Positions 8,523 to 17,588 of a DNA stretch of 64,000 bases are shown here, in pieces. Every line of letters starts with the position of its first letter. Within the stretch, counting starts at the first letter, position 1. The translations under genes were made by a program, and so were the position numbers. The notes under the pieces are model-generated. The model was not told the origin of the DNA. It made no database searches and saw only the letters and a list, made by a program, of their open reading frames with translations. This DNA comes from DATFVA01 sp963774455 (lineage in GTDB: Bacteria > Bacteroidota > Ignavibacteria > Ignavibacteriales > Ignavibacteriaceae): positions 682,001 to 746,000 of the forward strand of contig CAVZFD010000003.1 of the NCBI GenBank assembly GCA_963774455.1. Reading direction: 5' to 3'.

Positions 8523-8617
8523 AGAATTTTACAATCATAAAAACGATATAATCCCTGCAGTCCAGGTTTGATATGGATTGAATTACAAAGTTTAATATAA
8601 TAATCAAGGAGAAAAAG

Positions 8618-9019
8618 ATGAACGACAATCATAATAATGGAACAGTTGAAGTTAAAGAAGAAAAACAATCATGGGAAGATCTTCTGACAAATGAAGGAAG
8701 TTACGCCCCGCTGGTAGATATCTACGAGACAAATGAGGATTTCATCCTTACAGCGGATATGCCCGGGATAAAGAAAGAAGACGTCAACCTGAAGATTGAA
8801 GAAGGTTCAATGATGATCTTCGGTAAGATTGATTACGAAGAAGTACTGAATAGGAAATTCATTCTTAAGGAAAAAGAATCAGGACACTTCTTTCGGAAGT
8901 TCAAAATTTCAGATACCATTGATGAGACAAAGGTATCCGCGAAGTTTGAGAACGGCCAGTTGAAAGTTGTACTTCCTAAACACGATAGAGTAAAACCAAG
9001 AACAATCAGCATAAAATAA
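8618..9019 (+). CDS. Hsp20/alpha-crystallin family small heat-shock protein (second copy)
   Basis: This 133-residue small heat-shock protein is related to, but clearly diverged from, the one at 5993. The alpha-crystallin domain runs from about APLVDIYETNEDFIL to the closing NGQLKVVLPK motif, where GVLKI is replaced by GQLKV. A clear ribosome site (AAGGAG) precedes the ATG. It probably has its own promoter, since a hairpin separates it from dnaK and a strong terminator follows it. Confidence 0.93.
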   Translation: MNDNHNNGTVEVKEEKQSWEDLLTNEGSYAPLVDIYETNEDFILTADMPGIKKEDVNLKIEEGSMMIFGKIDYEEVLNRKFILKEKESGHFFRKFKISDTIDETKVSAKFENGQLKVVLPKHDRVKPRTISIK

Positions 9020-9042
9020 ATTCAACCAAAATGTTTCAACAC

Positions 9043-9075
9043 AGAGACAGGTCGTGGACCTGTCTCTTTTTTTTT
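9043..9075 (+). terminator. rho-independent terminator
   Basis: AGAGACAGGTC (9043-9053) pairs perfectly with GACCTGTCTCT (9057-9067) around a GTG loop and is followed by a T run to 9075. It is a textbook intrinsic terminator 23 bases after the second hsp20. Confidence 0.93.
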
Positions 9076-9360
9076 ACCCTGAAGACTTATAGAGGAAATG
9101 TCATTTCGGGTTTAGAAACTGTAAAGTTGGGTCTTCGAAGATTTGGCGCATTCTGTGCGCTCTTCGTACTCTGATGGTGAAATTTAAGCCCTCTCCCTCA
9201 TTTTCTCAAGAGAACCACGAGTTGGTCGGGATGACACTCTTCCAATTTATTTACCTGTCAGCTTTATCTTTTACTTCATACCTGAATTTAATATATTCTT
9301 TTTTTAACCGCGTTTGGTTATTTTTCATTTTCTAGTTTAACAGTATATGCCGGGATATTA
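9076..9360. other. intergenic region without a recognisable gene
   Basis: With the terminator, this gap between hsp20 and the acyltransferase gene spans 341 bases. A nested inverted repeat CGAAGA...GCGC...GCGC...TCTTCG lies at 9136-9166. I see no tRNA, no convincing small ORF and no copy of the stress motif. It is presumably the promoter region for the acyltransferase-ruvB genes. Confidence 0.5.
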
Positions 9361-10461
9361 ATGACACATAGTTCTCAGAAGAACCGCATTATTTTCATAG
9401 ATTTGATGCGGGCCTTTGCTGTTCTTCAGATGGTACAGGGACATACAACAGACGTACTGCTTGCTCATTCCTATAGGAGTGCTGAATTTCCTGTTTATAC
9501 ATTATGGCTGTTTTTGAGGGGAATGACGGCACCTATCTTTATGTTTTCTGCTGGTACTGTATTTACCTATTTATTCCGGCTGATCAAAGAACCCTATAAA
9601 AACAATCCAAGAGTTAAAAAAGGATATAAGCGCGTTATTCTCCTGATTGCACTTGGTTATCTTCTCAGGTATCCTACGGCTACGGTTGTGGATTTTTCAC
9701 AGGTGACTGCGGAGCAGTGGCAGATATTTATGGCCGTAGATGTTCTTGAATGCATAGGAATGGGTATTTTCTTCCTTTTGATATGTGCATGGATAGCAGA
9801 GAAGTTTAACCTGCATGATTACGTTGTTTTTGCGCTCGGAACACTCGTATTCTTTGCGCTTCATCCTGTTTTCGCGAATATACAATGGAAAGAATTTCTT
9901 CCGGTACCGGTGGCGGGGTATTTTTACAAAGGCACAGGTTCGATTTTTCCGTTGTTTCCCTGGGTGGGATTTGTTATCGCCGGAGGTGTGTTAGGAAGTT
10001 ATCTTGCAAAAAATCCTATGGTATTTAAGACGGTTAATTTCAGCACAAGGATTTTTGCGGCAGGGGGAATACTGATGGGAGGAGCGCTGATTATAAATTA
10101 TGTGCTGCAGCTGCAATGGAATGCCGGTTTCGATACATGGCTTGATAGTCCTTTTCTCTCGATTATGAGGCTGGGATTTGTTCTTATGCTTAATGCTGTT
10201 GTATCATTTATATCGCTGAAAGCAGAGACCATACCAAGATTCCTCATTCTAGTTGGAAGAAACACGCTATTGATATATATTGTACACCTGATGATATTGT
10301 ATGGAAGTGCATGGAACCCGGGACTGATCCTTCTGTTCGGCCAGGGTCTTAGTGCCTGGAATACAGTCGGCTTTGCAGTTGGAATGATTCTCCTGATGTC
10401 TTTGATGGTAATCGTAATTCATAAGCTTAAAATTAAGAACAAACAACTCGTTACGCAGTAG
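9361..10461 (+). CDS. HGSNAT-like / DUF1624 membrane acyltransferase family protein
   Basis: This is an integral membrane protein of 366 residues with about nine to ten hydrophobic helices. It opens with RIIFIDLMRAFAVLQMVQGHTTD, the first-helix signature with a histidine seen in heparan-alpha-glucosaminide N-acetyltransferase-like (DUF1624) proteins. MFSAGTVFTYL and FPLFPWVGFVIAGGVLGSYL are also family-like. Related proteins transfer acetyl groups across the membrane to sugars, but the substrate here cannot be told. It ends 2 bases before ruvB, so they are probably co-transcribed. Confidence 0.8.
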   Translation: MTHSSQKNRIIFIDLMRAFAVLQMVQGHTTDVLLAHSYRSAEFPVYTLWLFLRGMTAPIFMFSAGTVFTYLFRLIKEPYKNNPRVKKGYKRVILLIALGYLLRYPTATVVDFSQVTAEQWQIFMAVDVLECIGMGIFFLLICAWIAEKFNLHDYVVFALGTLVFFALHPVFANIQWKEFLPVPVAGYFYKGTGSIFPLFPWVGFVIAGGVLGSYLAKNPMVFKTVNFSTRIFAAGGILMGGALIINYVLQLQWNAGFDTWLDSPFLSIMRLGFVLMLNAVVSFISLKAETIPRFLILVGRNTLLIYIVHLMILYGSAWNPGLILLFGQGLSAWNTVGFAVGMILLMSLMVIVIHKLKIKNKQLVTQ

Positions 10462-10463
10462 AA

Positions 10464-11489
10464 ATGAGAAAATCCGGTACGACTAATCCAGAAATAAATG
10501 ATTTGGAAAAACAGGTTGAGCAGACTCTCAGACCAAGACAGCTGCAAGACTTTAAAGGGCAGAGTAAGATTACTGATAACCTGAACGTATTTATCTCAGC
10601 AGCCTGTAAAAGGGAAGAAGCTCTTGATCATGTACTTTTAACGGGGCCGCCGGGACTCGGAAAAACGACCCTTGCCCACATAATCGCCAATGAAATGGGT
10701 GTAAAATTGAAGATAACTTCAGGTCCCGTGCTCGAAAAACCCGGGGACCTGGCGGGACTTCTTACTAACCTTGAAGAGAAATCTGTTTTATTTATTGATG
10801 AGATCCACCGCCTCAGTCCGGTTGTTGAGGAATATTTATATTCGGCTATGGAGGACTATAAACTGGATATTATGATTGATACAGGACCGAATGCAAGGAC
10901 AGTTCAGATTAGTCTTCCTAAATACACTCTGATAGGTGCTACTACGAGAGCAGGTATGCTCACGTCTCCACTGAGAGACCGATTCGGGATTAAGTTCAGG
11001 CTCGATTATTATGAGTCGGAAACTCTCCACTTCATTGTGCAGCGGTCAGCAAAAATACTCAGCCTTAGTATTGAAAAAGATGCGGCCATGGAGATCGCAA
11101 AACGATCGAGGGGAACTCCCCGTATAGCAAACAGGCTTTTGCGAAGGACGAGAGATTTTGCAGATTTTGATGATAAGAAAGTTGTGGATGTTGAAACAGC
11201 CAGGAAAGCTCTGAAGGCACTGGAAGTTGATGAGTACGGACTGGATGAAATGGACAAGGAAATTATTCTTGCCATTATTGAAAAGTATAAGGGCGGCCCT
11301 GTAGGATTGAATACATTAGCTGTAGCCGTTAATGAGGATGCGGGAACGATAGAGGAAGTATATGAACCTTTCTTAATCCAGCAGGGATTTATTCAGCGGA
11401 CTCCACGAGGAAGGGAGGCCACATCCCTGGCATATAAAAGATTCAACAAAACAAAGTTTAACCAAGGTAATACTGATTCCTTATTTTAA
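10464..11489 (+). CDS. ruvB: Holliday junction branch-migration helicase RuvB
   Basis: RuvB is the hexameric AAA+ motor that drives branch migration with RuvA. The N-terminal LRPRQLQDFKGQ segment is diagnostic. Walker A is GPPGLGKTTLAH, Walker B is LFIDEIHRL, and sensor/arginine-finger regions GATTRAGMLTSPLRDRFG follow. The C-terminal winged helix contains KGGPVGLNTLA and ends near TPRGREAT. The 341-residue length is standard. ruvA and ruvC are not in the window. Confidence 0.98.
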   Translation: MRKSGTTNPEINDLEKQVEQTLRPRQLQDFKGQSKITDNLNVFISAACKREEALDHVLLTGPPGLGKTTLAHIIANEMGVKLKITSGPVLEKPGDLAGLLTNLEEKSVLFIDEIHRLSPVVEEYLYSAMEDYKLDIMIDTGPNARTVQISLPKYTLIGATTRAGMLTSPLRDRFGIKFRLDYYESETLHFIVQRSAKILSLSIEKDAAMEIAKRSRGTPRIANRLLRRTRDFADFDDKKVVDVETARKALKALEVDEYGLDEMDKEIILAIIEKYKGGPVGLNTLAVAVNEDAGTIEEVYEPFLIQQGFIQRTPRGREATSLAYKRFNKTKFNQGNTDSLF

Positions 11490-11508
11490 TAGCGGGAGGA
11501 AGGAATAA

Positions 11509-13404
11509 ATGAAAACCACACTGAACTATTCCGTTCTATTAATCATTCTTTTTATTTATATCTGTAATGTTTATGCTCAGCAGAATTATATCCCTCGGAA
11601 CATTCAGGCAGCCTACGATAAAGGAACAAGATCACTGGACGGAACGCCAGGACCGAATTACTGGCAGAACTCTTCTGATTACTTTATTAAAGCCGATTTT
11701 AATCCATCAGACAGACTTCTGAGCGGGAAGGAAAAAATCGTTTACCATAATAATAGTCCCGACACCCTTAAAAGAATAATCCTCAGGCTCTATCAGAATA
11801 TCACCAAAAGCAGTTCGGCGAGGAATTTTCCCCTGAGCGCTGAGTTCCTTACTGACGGAATGATCATAGAAAAGATTTCTATAAACGGTAAAGAGCAGAA
11901 CTTAAGCGACCAGGAAAAGTTCGGTACTGCGGGTACATTGTTCATCATAAGCATAAAAGAGAACCCACTTAACCCTCACGCTGATATCACGCTGAACATT
12001 GACTGGAACTTCACCATGCCGCCCGGTGAAAGTATTCGGATGGGGATGTATGATTCAACTTCAGCCTTACTTGGCTACTGGTATCCCCAGGTATCCGTAT
12101 ATGATGATATTGATGGCTGGGATATGATCCCGTATACCGGTATCCAGGAATTTTATAGCGACTTCTCAAATTATGATGTGGAGTTAACTGTACCGAATAC
12201 CTTTGCGGTATGGGGTACAGGAATACTTCAGAATCCTGAAGAGGTCTTTTCAAAGGATTACCTGGAGAAATATAAAGCCGCTTTTACAAGCGACAGCGTA
12301 GTAAATATAATCTCAAAGAATGATCTCGGGAAGGAAGTTTTCAATCAAAGTAAACCGCTGAATACATGGAAATACAAAGCCGAAAATGTAACAGATGTTG
12401 TTTACGGAACCAGTGACCATTACCTGTGGGACGGAGTTAGTCTTGAAGTAGAACACGGCAGAAGAGTGTACATAGCAGCCGTATATAAAAAGGAATCCGA
12501 AGATTTTTACGGGGTGGCTGCTATTGCGCGGCAATGCATCGATTATTTTTCCACAGAAATGCCTGCTGTTCCGTATCCTTTTCCTTCATTTACAGTATTC
12601 AATGGATCAGGCGGTATGGAATTTCCGATGCTGATAAACGACGGAAGTACGGAATCGTTCAGAAGCACAATGGGATTAACCTCCCATGAGAGTGCACACC
12701 AGTATTTTCCTTTCTACATGGGAACGAATGAGCAGAAATATGCCTGGATGGATGAAGGCTGGGCGGTATTTCTTCCAACCGACCTTGAGCTTAAGATTTT
12801 ACACGATAGGAGAAGGATCGAAAGGGAGGCAGAAAATTTCAATACTTACGCAGGTACGGAAAACGATATTCCATTATCTGTAACTACAGATAATATGTCC
12901 TACAGGCCCTACAGGATAGCCGCATATACCCGTCCCGGCCTTTCTTACCTCTTCCTTCGCGATGCTCTGGGAGATGAAAAATTTAAGGATGCTCTGCACA
13001 CATATATGAAAAACTGGCATGGCAAGCATCCGATACCATTCGATTATTTCTTTACTTTTAATAAATCTGCCGGAACGGATCTTATGTGGTTCTGGAAAAC
13101 GTGGTACTTCACAAGCGACTACCCCGACCTTGGGATAAAAAATGTTGTTCAAGGCAGAGATAAAATTTCCGTTGAAGTTGAAAAGAAAGGTCAGATTCCG
13201 GTTCCTGTAAGCCTGGTCTTTATGTATTCCGACGGTTCCAGGGACTCTGTATACAAATCCGCTTCTGTATGGGAGAATCAAAATTCAGTTAATATTGAAT
13301 TTCAACCGGCAAAACCTGTTACCCGCATCTTACTTGGCGAAAAGTATATACCCGACAGCAATTCAGCTAACAACGCATATGAGATTGAAAGGAACGATCA
13401 GTAG
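11509..13404 (+). CDS. secreted M1-family zinc metallopeptidase
   Basis: A signal peptide (residues 1-23, ending VYAQ) is followed by an aminopeptidase-N-type N-terminal beta domain. The substrate motif GGMEFP corresponds to GAMEN. The zinc site is HESAH at 393-397, with the third ligand E416 in MDEGWA, which is the HExxH-18-E spacing of M1 enzymes. Total length is 631 residues. It likely trims peptides in the periplasm or outside the cell. A strong ribosome site (GGGAGGAAGG) precedes the ATG. There is no T9SS tail. Confidence 0.9.
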   Translation: MKTTLNYSVLLIILFIYICNVYAQQNYIPRNIQAAYDKGTRSLDGTPGPNYWQNSSDYFIKADFNPSDRLLSGKEKIVYHNNSPDTLKRIILRLYQNITKSSSARNFPLSAEFLTDGMIIEKISINGKEQNLSDQEKFGTAGTLFIISIKENPLNPHADITLNIDWNFTMPPGESIRMGMYDSTSALLGYWYPQVSVYDDIDGWDMIPYTGIQEFYSDFSNYDVELTVPNTFAVWGTGILQNPEEVFSKDYLEKYKAAFTSDSVVNIISKNDLGKEVFNQSKPLNTWKYKAENVTDVVYGTSDHYLWDGVSLEVEHGRRVYIAAVYKKESEDFYGVAAIARQCIDYFSTEMPAVPYPFPSFTVFNGSGGMEFPMLINDGSTESFRSTMGLTSHESAHQYFPFYMGTNEQKYAWMDEGWAVFLPTDLELKILHDRRRIEREAENFNTYAGTENDIPLSVTTDNMSYRPYRIAAYTRPGLSYLFLRDALGDEKFKDALHTYMKNWHGKHPIPFDYFFTFNKSAGTDLMWFWKTWYFTSDYPDLGIKNVVQGRDKISVEVEKKGQIPVPVSLVFMYSDGSRDSVYKSASVWENQNSVNIEFQPAKPVTRILLGEKYIPDSNSANNAYEIERNDQ

Positions 13405-13482
13405 AACGTGACGATTTTCATTTGATATTTCAGGTTATCCTTTAATTTGTAACTGTAGTTATAAATTAACAAAGGAGATACT

Positions 13483-13668
13483 ATGGACAGGCTCGAAATA
13501 AAAGGCAACTGGAATGTTATTAAGGGTAAAGTAAAACAGCACTGGGGTAATCTTACTGATGATGATCTTCGGTATTCCGAAGGAAAAGAAGATGAACTCA
13601 TTGGGAGAATCCAGAAAAAAACAGGCTCTTCCAGAGAGGAAGTCATTAATTATTTAAGAAGTCTATAG
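13483..13668 (+). CDS. CsbD family stress-response protein
   Basis: This 61-residue hydrophilic protein has the CsbD core: it begins with an EIKGNWNVIKGKVKQHWGNL-like segment followed by TDDDL. CsbD proteins are induced by general stress in many bacteria and their function is unknown. AAAGGAG lies 7 bases before the ATG. It is a monocistron-like unit between the M1 peptidase and a long inverted repeat at 13685 that could act as its 3' end. Confidence 0.9.
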   Translation: MDRLEIKGNWNVIKGKVKQHWGNLTDDDLRYSEGKEDELIGRIQKKTGSSREEVINYLRSL

Positions 13669-13684
13669 ATTTCTTATAATTTCT

Positions 13685-13778
13685 GGAGGCTGTCTTAGAA
13701 GATTTTTTGTGTGCCCGTTTTGTGCGGGAGGTCGATTAAACCAAAGTTCGGGTTGAGGATATTTTTAAGACAGCCTCC
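13685..13778. repeat. perfect 13-bp terminal inverted repeat enclosing 68 bases
   Basis: GGAGGCTGTCTTA (13685-13697) and TAAGACAGCCTCC (13766-13778) are exact reverse complements. The enclosed 68 bases contain GTGCCCG...GTGCGGGAG and no ORF. I see no target-site duplication at the ends. It may be a very small MITE-like element, or a long stem acting as the csbD transcript end. Confidence 0.6.
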
Positions 13779-13805
13779 GTTATTTAAATATTATTGGAGG
13801 AAATT

Positions 13806-13898
13806 ATGGCAGACGGCAAAGGTCCGGGACCATCAATCAAGAATAAGAAACAGTATGAGTCCCTGAGAGATCTCCTTCCTTTTTTAACGATTATTTAA
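13806..13898 (+). pseudogene. truncated small protein with a GPSIKN...YESLRD start
   Basis: A 30-codon frame has an excellent ribosome site (TTGGAGGAAATT-ATG). It starts MADGKGPGPSIKNKKQYESL, which resembles small bacterial proteins that continue with SKEKAARIAN-type sequence (recalled from general knowledge). Here the similarity ends at YESLRD, and the remaining LLPFLTII is unrelated. The 3' end overlaps the putative Pho box. It looks like the surviving 5' end of a gene whose remainder was replaced. Confidence 0.4.
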
Positions 13899-13901
13899 CA
13901 T
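13884..13901 (+). promoter_or_regulatory. putative Pho box upstream of the phnDCE-like operon
   Basis: TTAACGATTATTTAACAT holds two TTAAC half-sites 11 bases apart, about 70 bases before phnD. The minus strand before the oprO/P-pstSCAB operon (46306-46333) carries TTAACGATTTCTTAACAT, identical at 16 of 18 positions. The 11-base direct-repeat spacing matches PhoP/PhoB-type operators, and both downstream operons are phosphorus transporters. Confidence 0.6.
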
Positions 13902-13971
13902 TGAAACCGCCGTTTTATATTTGATAGATCGAAAATAATTAGCATATTAGAAATTCTAAATTTAGCTGGTT

Positions 13972-14901
13972 ATGAGATCCTTAAAATATCTTCTTTACCT
14001 TTCACCATTAATTATTTTCATCGTTATTTCATCTGCACGGCAGTTGAACGAGGGAGTCCTTGGCACCAGAAGCAACCCTATTAAGCTTTATTTCACTCCT
14101 TCTGTGGATGCGAAACGAATAACCACTAATGCAAAGGATTTAACGGATTTCCTTGAAAAGGAGACAGGTTATTACTTCATTACTGCCGTTCCCGCCAGCT
14201 TTATTGCTGTGGTTGAAGCCTTCGGCACAAAAAAAGCTGATATTGCTAGTATTAATACATTTTCCTACCTGATGGCAAATGCTAAATACGGCGCAGAGGC
14301 GAGGCTTCGAATTGTAAGGGATAATAATGAGACTTCGTATAAAGGACAGATAATTACCAGGTATGATTCCGGCATCGATAGTCTTCCTGATATTAATGAC
14401 AGAAGTTTTGCCTATGTTGACCCATCCTCCACGTCGGGATACATCCTGCCCAAAGCTATGCTGGATAAAAAAGGCATAAAACCGAGCGAAACCGTATTTG
14501 CGATGAGGCACGACAACGTGGTTACAATGGTTTATCAGGGACAGGTTGCTGCCGGGGCCACCTATTATGCACCCCCTGATCCTGAAACTCATAAGATACT
14601 TGATGCCCGGATGAGAGTTGAAAAGCAGTTTCCCGATGTTGAACAAAAAGTTAAGATCATAGGCTTTACACAGAGTATTCCGAATGACCCCTGGGTTTTT
14701 AGAAAAGATTTGGATGAGGATATGAAAGAAAAAATAATTGAGGCGTTGATTAAGTACGTTTCCACGCCTGAAGGCGGAAAATCGATGTATGATATATATG
14801 ATATCCGGGGATTGATCAGAACAACAGACAGCGACTATAACGGACTAAGAAAGCTGCTTGAAGCACAAAATATAAAATTTGAAAACCTGATGAAAAACTA
14901 A
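13972..14901 (+). CDS. phnD: phosphate/phosphonate ABC transporter substrate-binding protein (PhnD-like)
   Basis: This is the periplasmic binding component of a phosphonate/phosphite/phosphate importer. An N-terminal hydrophobic segment (LLYLSPLIIFIVISS) anchors or exports it. The PhnD-type fold shows YFTPSVDAKRI, the ADIASINTFSYL pocket segment and SYKGQIITRYDSGI. Length is 309 residues. The stop shares one base with the next start (TAATG), so phnD, phnC and phnE form one operon. No C-P lyase genes follow, so phosphate or phosphite is as likely a substrate as phosphonate. Confidence 0.87.
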   Translation: MRSLKYLLYLSPLIIFIVISSARQLNEGVLGTRSNPIKLYFTPSVDAKRITTNAKDLTDFLEKETGYYFITAVPASFIAVVEAFGTKKADIASINTFSYLMANAKYGAEARLRIVRDNNETSYKGQIITRYDSGIDSLPDINDRSFAYVDPSSTSGYILPKAMLDKKGIKPSETVFAMRHDNVVTMVYQGQVAAGATYYAPPDPETHKILDARMRVEKQFPDVEQKVKIIGFTQSIPNDPWVFRKDLDEDMKEKIIEALIKYVSTPEGGKSMYDIYDIRGLIRTTDSDYNGLRKLLEAQNIKFENLMKN

Positions 14902-15662
14902 TGCTGTTAGAGATAGAAAACCTTCACAAAATTTATAAGAACGAAACGCACGCTCTGAAAGGCGTATCCTTTAAAGTAGAGGAAGGGGAATTTCTTGTAA
15001 TTATCGGGTTAAGCGGATCCGGTAAATCCACACTTCTGAGAAGTATAAACCGTCTGATAGAACCTACTTCGGGAAAAATCAGGTTCCTGGGCAGAGATAT
15101 TACCCACATAAGAGGTGAGGAGCTGCGAAAGGTTAAGTCCCAGATCGGGATGGTCTTTCAGCAATTCAACCTGATAAAACGCCGTTCTGTACTAACAAAT
15201 GTAATCACAGGGAAGCTTGGTTCACTGGGAACCTTTGAGTCGGTTTTTGAAAAATTCAGCGATGAGACCATCAAGGAAGCCTATACAAACCTTGAAAGGG
15301 TAGGGATTACTGAGAAGGCCGTTCTACGGGCCGATTCACTAAGCGGTGGCCAGCAGCAGCGTGTGGCTATTGCCCGCAGCCTTATGCAAAATCCAAAGCT
15401 GCTCCTTGCTGACGAGCCTGTGGCATCTCTCGATCCTGCAACTTCAAACTCTGTTATGCAGTATTTTGAAAAAATAAATAAGGAACTTGGAACCACCGTG
15501 ATTTGTAATCTTCATTTTCTTAGTCTTGTCAGAAGATATGCCTCAAGGGTGATAGCCCTTAAGGGAGGCGAAATTATATACGAGGGAATGCCATCCGATA
15601 TTGATGAATCCTGGTTTAAAACTATTTATGGTGAAGAGGCTGAAGAGGTGGAGATAAGATGA
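14901..15662 (+). CDS. phnC: phosphonate-type ABC transporter ATP-binding protein (PhnC-like)
   Basis: This cytoplasmic ATPase powers the importer formed with the adjacent PhnD and PhnE. Walker A is GLSGSGKST, the Q-loop region is GMVFQQFNL, the signature is LSGGQQQRVAIAR and Walker B is LLLADEP followed by VASLDP. The 253 residues match PhnC, including the long helical insert GTFESVFEKFSDE typical of that group. The end overlaps phnE by ATGA. Confidence 0.92.
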   Translation: MLLEIENLHKIYKNETHALKGVSFKVEEGEFLVIIGLSGSGKSTLLRSINRLIEPTSGKIRFLGRDITHIRGEELRKVKSQIGMVFQQFNLIKRRSVLTNVITGKLGSLGTFESVFEKFSDETIKEAYTNLERVGITEKAVLRADSLSGGQQQRVAIARSLMQNPKLLLADEPVASLDPATSNSVMQYFEKINKELGTTVICNLHFLSLVRRYASRVIALKGGEIIYEGMPSDIDESWFKTIYGEEAEEVEIR

Positions 15663-16732
15663 TTGATCCTGAACTTGAACTTCACCCCCAGGCTATGCTC
15701 GACCGGAATAAAAAGCGCGAAGCAAAATTTAATTTTGTAAAATCAGTTTTCCTTGACATTTTTTTTGTATTCTATAGCCTTATTGTCCTTGAAAGGGCCG
15801 TTTATTACAAGTTTATCCTGAACCTGCGTTACCCTCCTTTCAGCTGGAATAATATCCTGATCCTTTTTATGATCAGCATAATAGCCGGGTATATATGGAC
15901 GTATTCGCGCACCTCTCTATCTGCCAAACTTTTTGGGATCGCAAAGGATAATAAGGTATCCAAATACACAGTAGAGATTTTCGGCTGGTTTCTGTTCAAT
16001 ATTACGTTTATCGCAGGGTGGATCGTTACAAGAATTTCCATCATCGATCTTTTCAGCAGTGAAGGAATACAGGGTGCTGAAAGAATATTCAGCTCATTAT
16101 TTCAGCCGGAGATGGGAATATTTGATGACGCATTGTTTGCGATGATCGAAACCATATATATAGCCCTGCTTGCAACCCTGATCTCAATACCAATTACACT
16201 CATTCTGTCCTTCTTCACCGCAAGAAATTTGATGAAGGAAAATAAAATAAGTTTTGCTGTTTATTATATTCTCAGAGTGATCCTTAATTTCATACGTTCA
16301 ATAGAGCCTTTGATCTGGGCAATTATATTTTCCGTGTGGGTCGGTATAGGACCTTTTGCCGGAATGATAGCTCTGCTTGTTCACACTATCGCATCTAATG
16401 CTAAACTATATTCGGAGGCAATTGAAAATATTGAAACAGGACCTGTTGAGGCAATCAGTGCAACCGGAGCCAATAAAGTCCAGGTAGTATGGTATGCAGT
16501 GGTGCCCCAGATAATGCTTCCTTTCTTGTCGTTTACAATTTATCGTTGGGATATAAATGTAAGAATGGCGACAATAATAGGACTTGTAGGCGGGGGCGGT
16601 ATAGGTACTATGCTCATGCAATACCAGGGACTGGCACGATGGCATGAAGTAGGACTCCTTGTGTTGATGATTGCGTTTGTCGTCTGGGTGATGGATTATA
16701 TCAGCGCACGGATCCGTGAAGCAATTTACTAA
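15659..16732 (+). CDS. phnE: phosphonate-type ABC transporter permease (PhnE-like)
   Basis: This is an inner-membrane permease of 357 residues with about seven hydrophobic helices. The cytoplasmic EAA loop reads EAISATGANKVQVVWYAVVP, the contact with the PhnC ATPase. A longer N-terminal region with extra helices (residues 20-130) precedes the core permease domain, as in two-part PhnE proteins. It overlaps phnC by four bases. pstB follows after 64 bases on the same strand. Confidence 0.9.
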   Translation: MIDPELELHPQAMLDRNKKREAKFNFVKSVFLDIFFVFYSLIVLERAVYYKFILNLRYPPFSWNNILILFMISIIAGYIWTYSRTSLSAKLFGIAKDNKVSKYTVEIFGWFLFNITFIAGWIVTRISIIDLFSSEGIQGAERIFSSLFQPEMGIFDDALFAMIETIYIALLATLISIPITLILSFFTARNLMKENKISFAVYYILRVILNFIRSIEPLIWAIIFSVWVGIGPFAGMIALLVHTIASNAKLYSEAIENIETGPVEAISATGANKVQVVWYAVVPQIMLPFLSFTIYRWDINVRMATIIGLVGGGGIGTMLMQYQGLARWHEVGLLVLMIAFVVWVMDYISARIREAIY

Positions 16733-16796
16733 TCTTCCGCTTTTCACTTAAGTTTTATTTTTGCTATTATTTCAATCAGAATTTCTCTGTATTTAA

Positions 16797-17555
16797 ATGA
16801 AAGAAGTTAAAATATCCGTTAGAAATCTCAACCTGTATTATGGTACGAATCAGGCATTGAAAGATATAACGATGGATATTCCGGCCAATAGAGTAACAGC
16901 GTTTATTGGTCCAAGCGGATGCGGAAAATCAACTTTTATAAGATCAATCAACAGGATGAACGACCTCATCGATGGTGTAAAATTAAACGGTGAAGTTGTA
17001 ATAGATGGTAAGAATATTTACGATCGTGATGTTGATGTTGTAAATCTCAGACGGAGTATAGGGATGGTTTTTCAGAAATCCAATCTCTTTCCAATGAGCG
17101 TATATGAAAACCTGGTATTCGGAGTAAAGCTAAACGGTATGCGGGATAAAAAAGTTCTCGATTCAATTGTAGAGAAGTCGCTTACACAGGCAGCATTAAT
17201 TGATGAAGTGAAAGACCGGCTTCAATCACCAGCGCTGGCTTTATCCGGCGGACAGCAGCAGAGATTGTGCATTGCCCGAACGCTCGCAATCGAGCCTGAA
17301 ATCATCCTTATGGATGAGCCTGCAAGTGCACTTGACCCTATTTCCACAGCCAAGATCGAGGATCTTATTCACGTTCTGAAAAAGAATTACACTATAGTAA
17401 TTGTAACTCATAATATGCAGCAGGCAGCCAGGGTAAGCGACAGTACTGCTTTCTTTTACCTGGGCGAGTTAATAGAATATGATAAAACAAGCAGGATATT
17501 TACAAAGCCTGTTAAGAAGCAGACCGAAGATTATATTACAGGCAGATTTGGTTAA
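16797..17555 (+). CDS. pstB: phosphate ABC transporter ATP-binding protein PstB (copy 1, orphan)
   Basis: PstB is the ATPase of the high-affinity phosphate importer. Walker A is GPSGCGKST, the signature is LSGGQQQRLCIARTL and Walker B is IILMDEP followed by ASALDPIST. The PstB-specific C-terminus ends KKQTEDYITGRFG. It is 252 residues and adjacent to phoU, but pstS, pstC and pstA are not here; they lie at 42.2-45.1 kb with a second pstB. The two PstB proteins share the same C-terminal motif. Confidence 0.95.
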   Translation: MKEVKISVRNLNLYYGTNQALKDITMDIPANRVTAFIGPSGCGKSTFIRSINRMNDLIDGVKLNGEVVIDGKNIYDRDVDVVNLRRSIGMVFQKSNLFPMSVYENLVFGVKLNGMRDKKVLDSIVEKSLTQAALIDEVKDRLQSPALALSGGQQQRLCIARTLAIEPEIILMDEPASALDPISTAKIEDLIHVLKKNYTIVIVTHNMQQAARVSDSTAFFYLGELIEYDKTSRIFTKPVKKQTEDYITGRFG

Positions 17556-17588
17556 AGAAGATTTTTAATCATTTGAAGGAGATTCAAA

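Noticed and set aside
13684..13780. Inverted repeat at 13685 as the end of a full insertion sequence
   Set aside because: No transposase frame lies between or beside the repeats; only 68 bases separate them.
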